A stretch of DNA of 15,473 nucleotides from Lentisphaerota bacterium (lineage in GTDB: Bacteria; Verrucomicrobiota; Kiritimatiellia; UBA8416; JAFGIZ01): assembly GCA_016929365.1 (NCBI GenBank), contig JAFGIZ010000181.1, forward strand, positions 1 to 15,473. The letters run 5' to 3'. The notes under the pieces are model-generated. The model saw only the letters and a program-made list of their open reading frames with translations, did not search any database and had not been told where the DNA came from. How positions within the stretch are numbered: position 1 is the stretch's first letter; each line of letters opens with the position of its first letter. The position numbers were made by a program, and so were the translations under genes. Positions 14,319 through 15,473 of the stretch are shown here, in pieces.

Positions 14319-15452
14319 TCAGAGGTCCGTCCAGGCGCCCTCCTGCCGGGCGCTTGTGACCGCGGCGCGCACGAAACGCATGCCCGCCAACCCCTCCTCC
14401 ACACCGGGATGGTCGTACGGCGGCGGCACGTCTTCGCCCCGGCGCTTCCGCACCAACCGCTCCATGGTGGTGTGCAGGTTGGCCAGGGCCTCGAAGAAAT
14501 CCTCGTTATGCCCCGCCGGTACGCGCAGGTACGAGGCCACGCTCTCCGGGAAGTATTCGTAATTCGCGCCCAGCCAGTACGTCTCGTCGTGCACGCCGCG
14601 CCGCACCAACAGCTTCTCGGCCGCTTCCTGGTGCCATTCCAGGGATGCCCGGGTCCCGAAAATCCGGAAGCCGTGATCGTTCCTGTAGCCGAGCGCTATC
14701 TGTGTCGCGTGGATCAGGGCGGTGGCGCCGTTGTCCATTTCCGCCATGACGTTGAAATCGTCGTCCAGTTCCCGGCCCGTGACGAAGGCGTTCAGGCGCG
14801 CCGAAACCCGCTTCACCGCGAGACCGGAAACCCACGTCGCCGCCACGAACGCGTGCGTGCCGATGTCGCCCCCGCAGTTCGAGATGCCCGTGCGCGCGGG
14901 GTCGGTCCGCCAGGCGGCCTGCTTCTGGTTGCCCCGTTCCAGCGCCGTCGCCAGCCAGCCCTGCCGGTACCAGGCCTCGATCTTGCGGATTTCGCCCACC
15001 GCGCCGCGCCGCACCAGTTCCCGGGCCAGCATCATCATGGGATGACCCGTGTACGTATGCGCCAGGACAAACGGGACGTCGCCGGCCTTGACCCGCTCGA
15101 CCAGCGTTTCGGCCTCGTCCACCGTGAACGTCATCGGCTTCTCGCACAGCACCGGGATGCCGGCATCCAGGCACGCCCGGGCCGGCTCGAAATGGGCATT
15201 GTTGGGCGTCGCGATCACGACGTAATCCAGAGCCGGATCCCCCTTCGCCACCGCGTCCACCAGGGCCCGGTAGTCGGGAAACCCGCGGATGCCCCAGGCC
15301 TTCGCCGCTTCCAGAGCGGCATCGGGCCGGCTGCGCAAGGCGCCCGCCGTCACCTGCCGCGTCCCGTCCAGGCAGGCCGCCCGCTGATGGACCCGCCCGA
15401 AAAAACTGTCGCTGCCGCCGCCGCCGACCAGACCGACCTTCAACATCTCCAT
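14319..15452 (-). CDS. Gfo/Idh/MocA family NAD(P)-dependent sugar dehydrogenase/oxidoreductase
   Basis: The 377-residue soluble enzyme is predicted to oxidise or reduce a sugar, inositol or sugar derivative using NAD(P). The N-terminal Rossmann fold opens with KVGLVGGGGSDSFFGRVH (5-22). DYVVIATPNNAHFEPA (76-91) follows, then the family's CEKPMT (103-108) with the conserved lysine at 105. The C-terminal domain has GGDIGTH (194-200), whose D196-x3-H200 pair matches the Asp/His catalytic positions of inositol dehydrogenase. GGGAGG six bases before the ATG fixes the start. There is no Tat or Sec signal, unlike the exported members common in Planctomycetes. It converges on the glycosyltransferase gene with 9 bases between stops, and its upstream partner lies outside the window. 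The exact substrate cannot be assigned, since members of this family use very diverse sugars. Confidence 0.95.
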   Translation of the reverse strand: MEMLKVGLVGGGGSDSFFGRVHQRAACLDGTRQVTAGALRSRPDAALEAAKAWGIRGFPDYRALVDAVAKGDPALDYVVIATPNNAHFEPARACLDAGIPVLCEKPMTFTVDEAETLVERVKAGDVPFVLAHTYTGHPMMMLARELVRRGAVGEIRKIEAWYRQGWLATALERGNQKQAAWRTDPARTGISNCGGDIGTHAFVAATWVSGLAVKRVSARLNAFVTGRELDDDFNVMAEMDNGATALIHATQIALGYRNDHGFRIFGTRASLEWHQEAAEKLLVRRGVHDETYWLGANYEYFPESVASYLRVPAGHNEDFFEALANLHTTMERLVRKRRGEDVPPPYDHPGVEEGLAGMRFVRAAVTSARQEGAWTDL

Positions 15453-15473
15453 AATCCGCCTCCCTGCTTTACG

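Noticed and set aside
14285..14325. Possible bidirectional terminator between the convergent genes
   Set aside because: Short GC-rich complementary runs (CCGCC/GGCGG) exist, but they are inside or overlap coding ends, are only about 5-6 bp, and have no T-run on either strand.
1..15473. tRNA, rRNA, CRISPR, insertion sequence or toxin-antitoxin features
   Set aside because: No cloverleaf-like GTTC-containing segment, regular spaced repeat, transposase motif or small toxin pair could be seen on either strand.

Overview
The window is a GC-rich, densely coded bacterial chromosome segment with eleven protein-coding genes and almost no spare DNA. No rRNA, tRNA, CRISPR array, insertion sequence or phage gene is visible. 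The gene mix includes a GT35 phosphorylase of the DUF3417-containing type, a stand-alone glycogen-binding domain protein, an animal/yeast-like fused debranching enzyme and a Gfo/Idh/MocA dehydrogenase. That mix and the high GC suggest an environmental bacterium, perhaps of the Planctomycetes-Verrucomicrobia-Kiritimatiellota kind. This placement is inference; no taxonomic marker gene is present.

Left half (1-8836, all minus strand). Six genes read leftward from the divergent spacer at 8837-9026: a small charged protein, an AI-2E-family membrane protein, a small zinc ribbon, a 1,422-residue debranching enzyme (GH13 transferase module plus GH133 glucosidase module), a stand-alone CBM48 glycogen-binding protein, and a glucan phosphorylase that runs off the left edge. 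The last four form a glycogen breakdown cluster. The phosphorylase would shorten outer chains to limit branches, the bifunctional debrancher would move and remove the stubs, and the CBM48 protein could bring enzymes to the granule. A good -10 box just upstream of the zinc ribbon gene suggests that the glycogen part can be transcribed separately from the two genes above it.

Right half (9027-14309, plus strand). Four genes follow one another closely: an intramembrane site-2 metalloprotease with two CBS domains, an AIF-like FAD/NAD oxidoreductase, a soluble PAS-PAS histidine kinase of the NarL/UhpB type, and a GT4 glycosyltransferase resembling glycolipid glucosyltransferases. Their common theme may be redox or envelope state sensing, but that is inferred only from families and proximity.

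Right edge (14319-15452, minus strand). A Gfo/Idh/MocA sugar dehydrogenase converges on the glycosyltransferase with a 9-base gap.

Most of the window is recognisable metabolism and signalling. The most notable features are the debrancher architecture combined with a free glycogen-binding subunit and a zinc ribbon in one operon, the uncharacterised small proteins, and the cluster of inverted repeats between the two divergent gene blocks.
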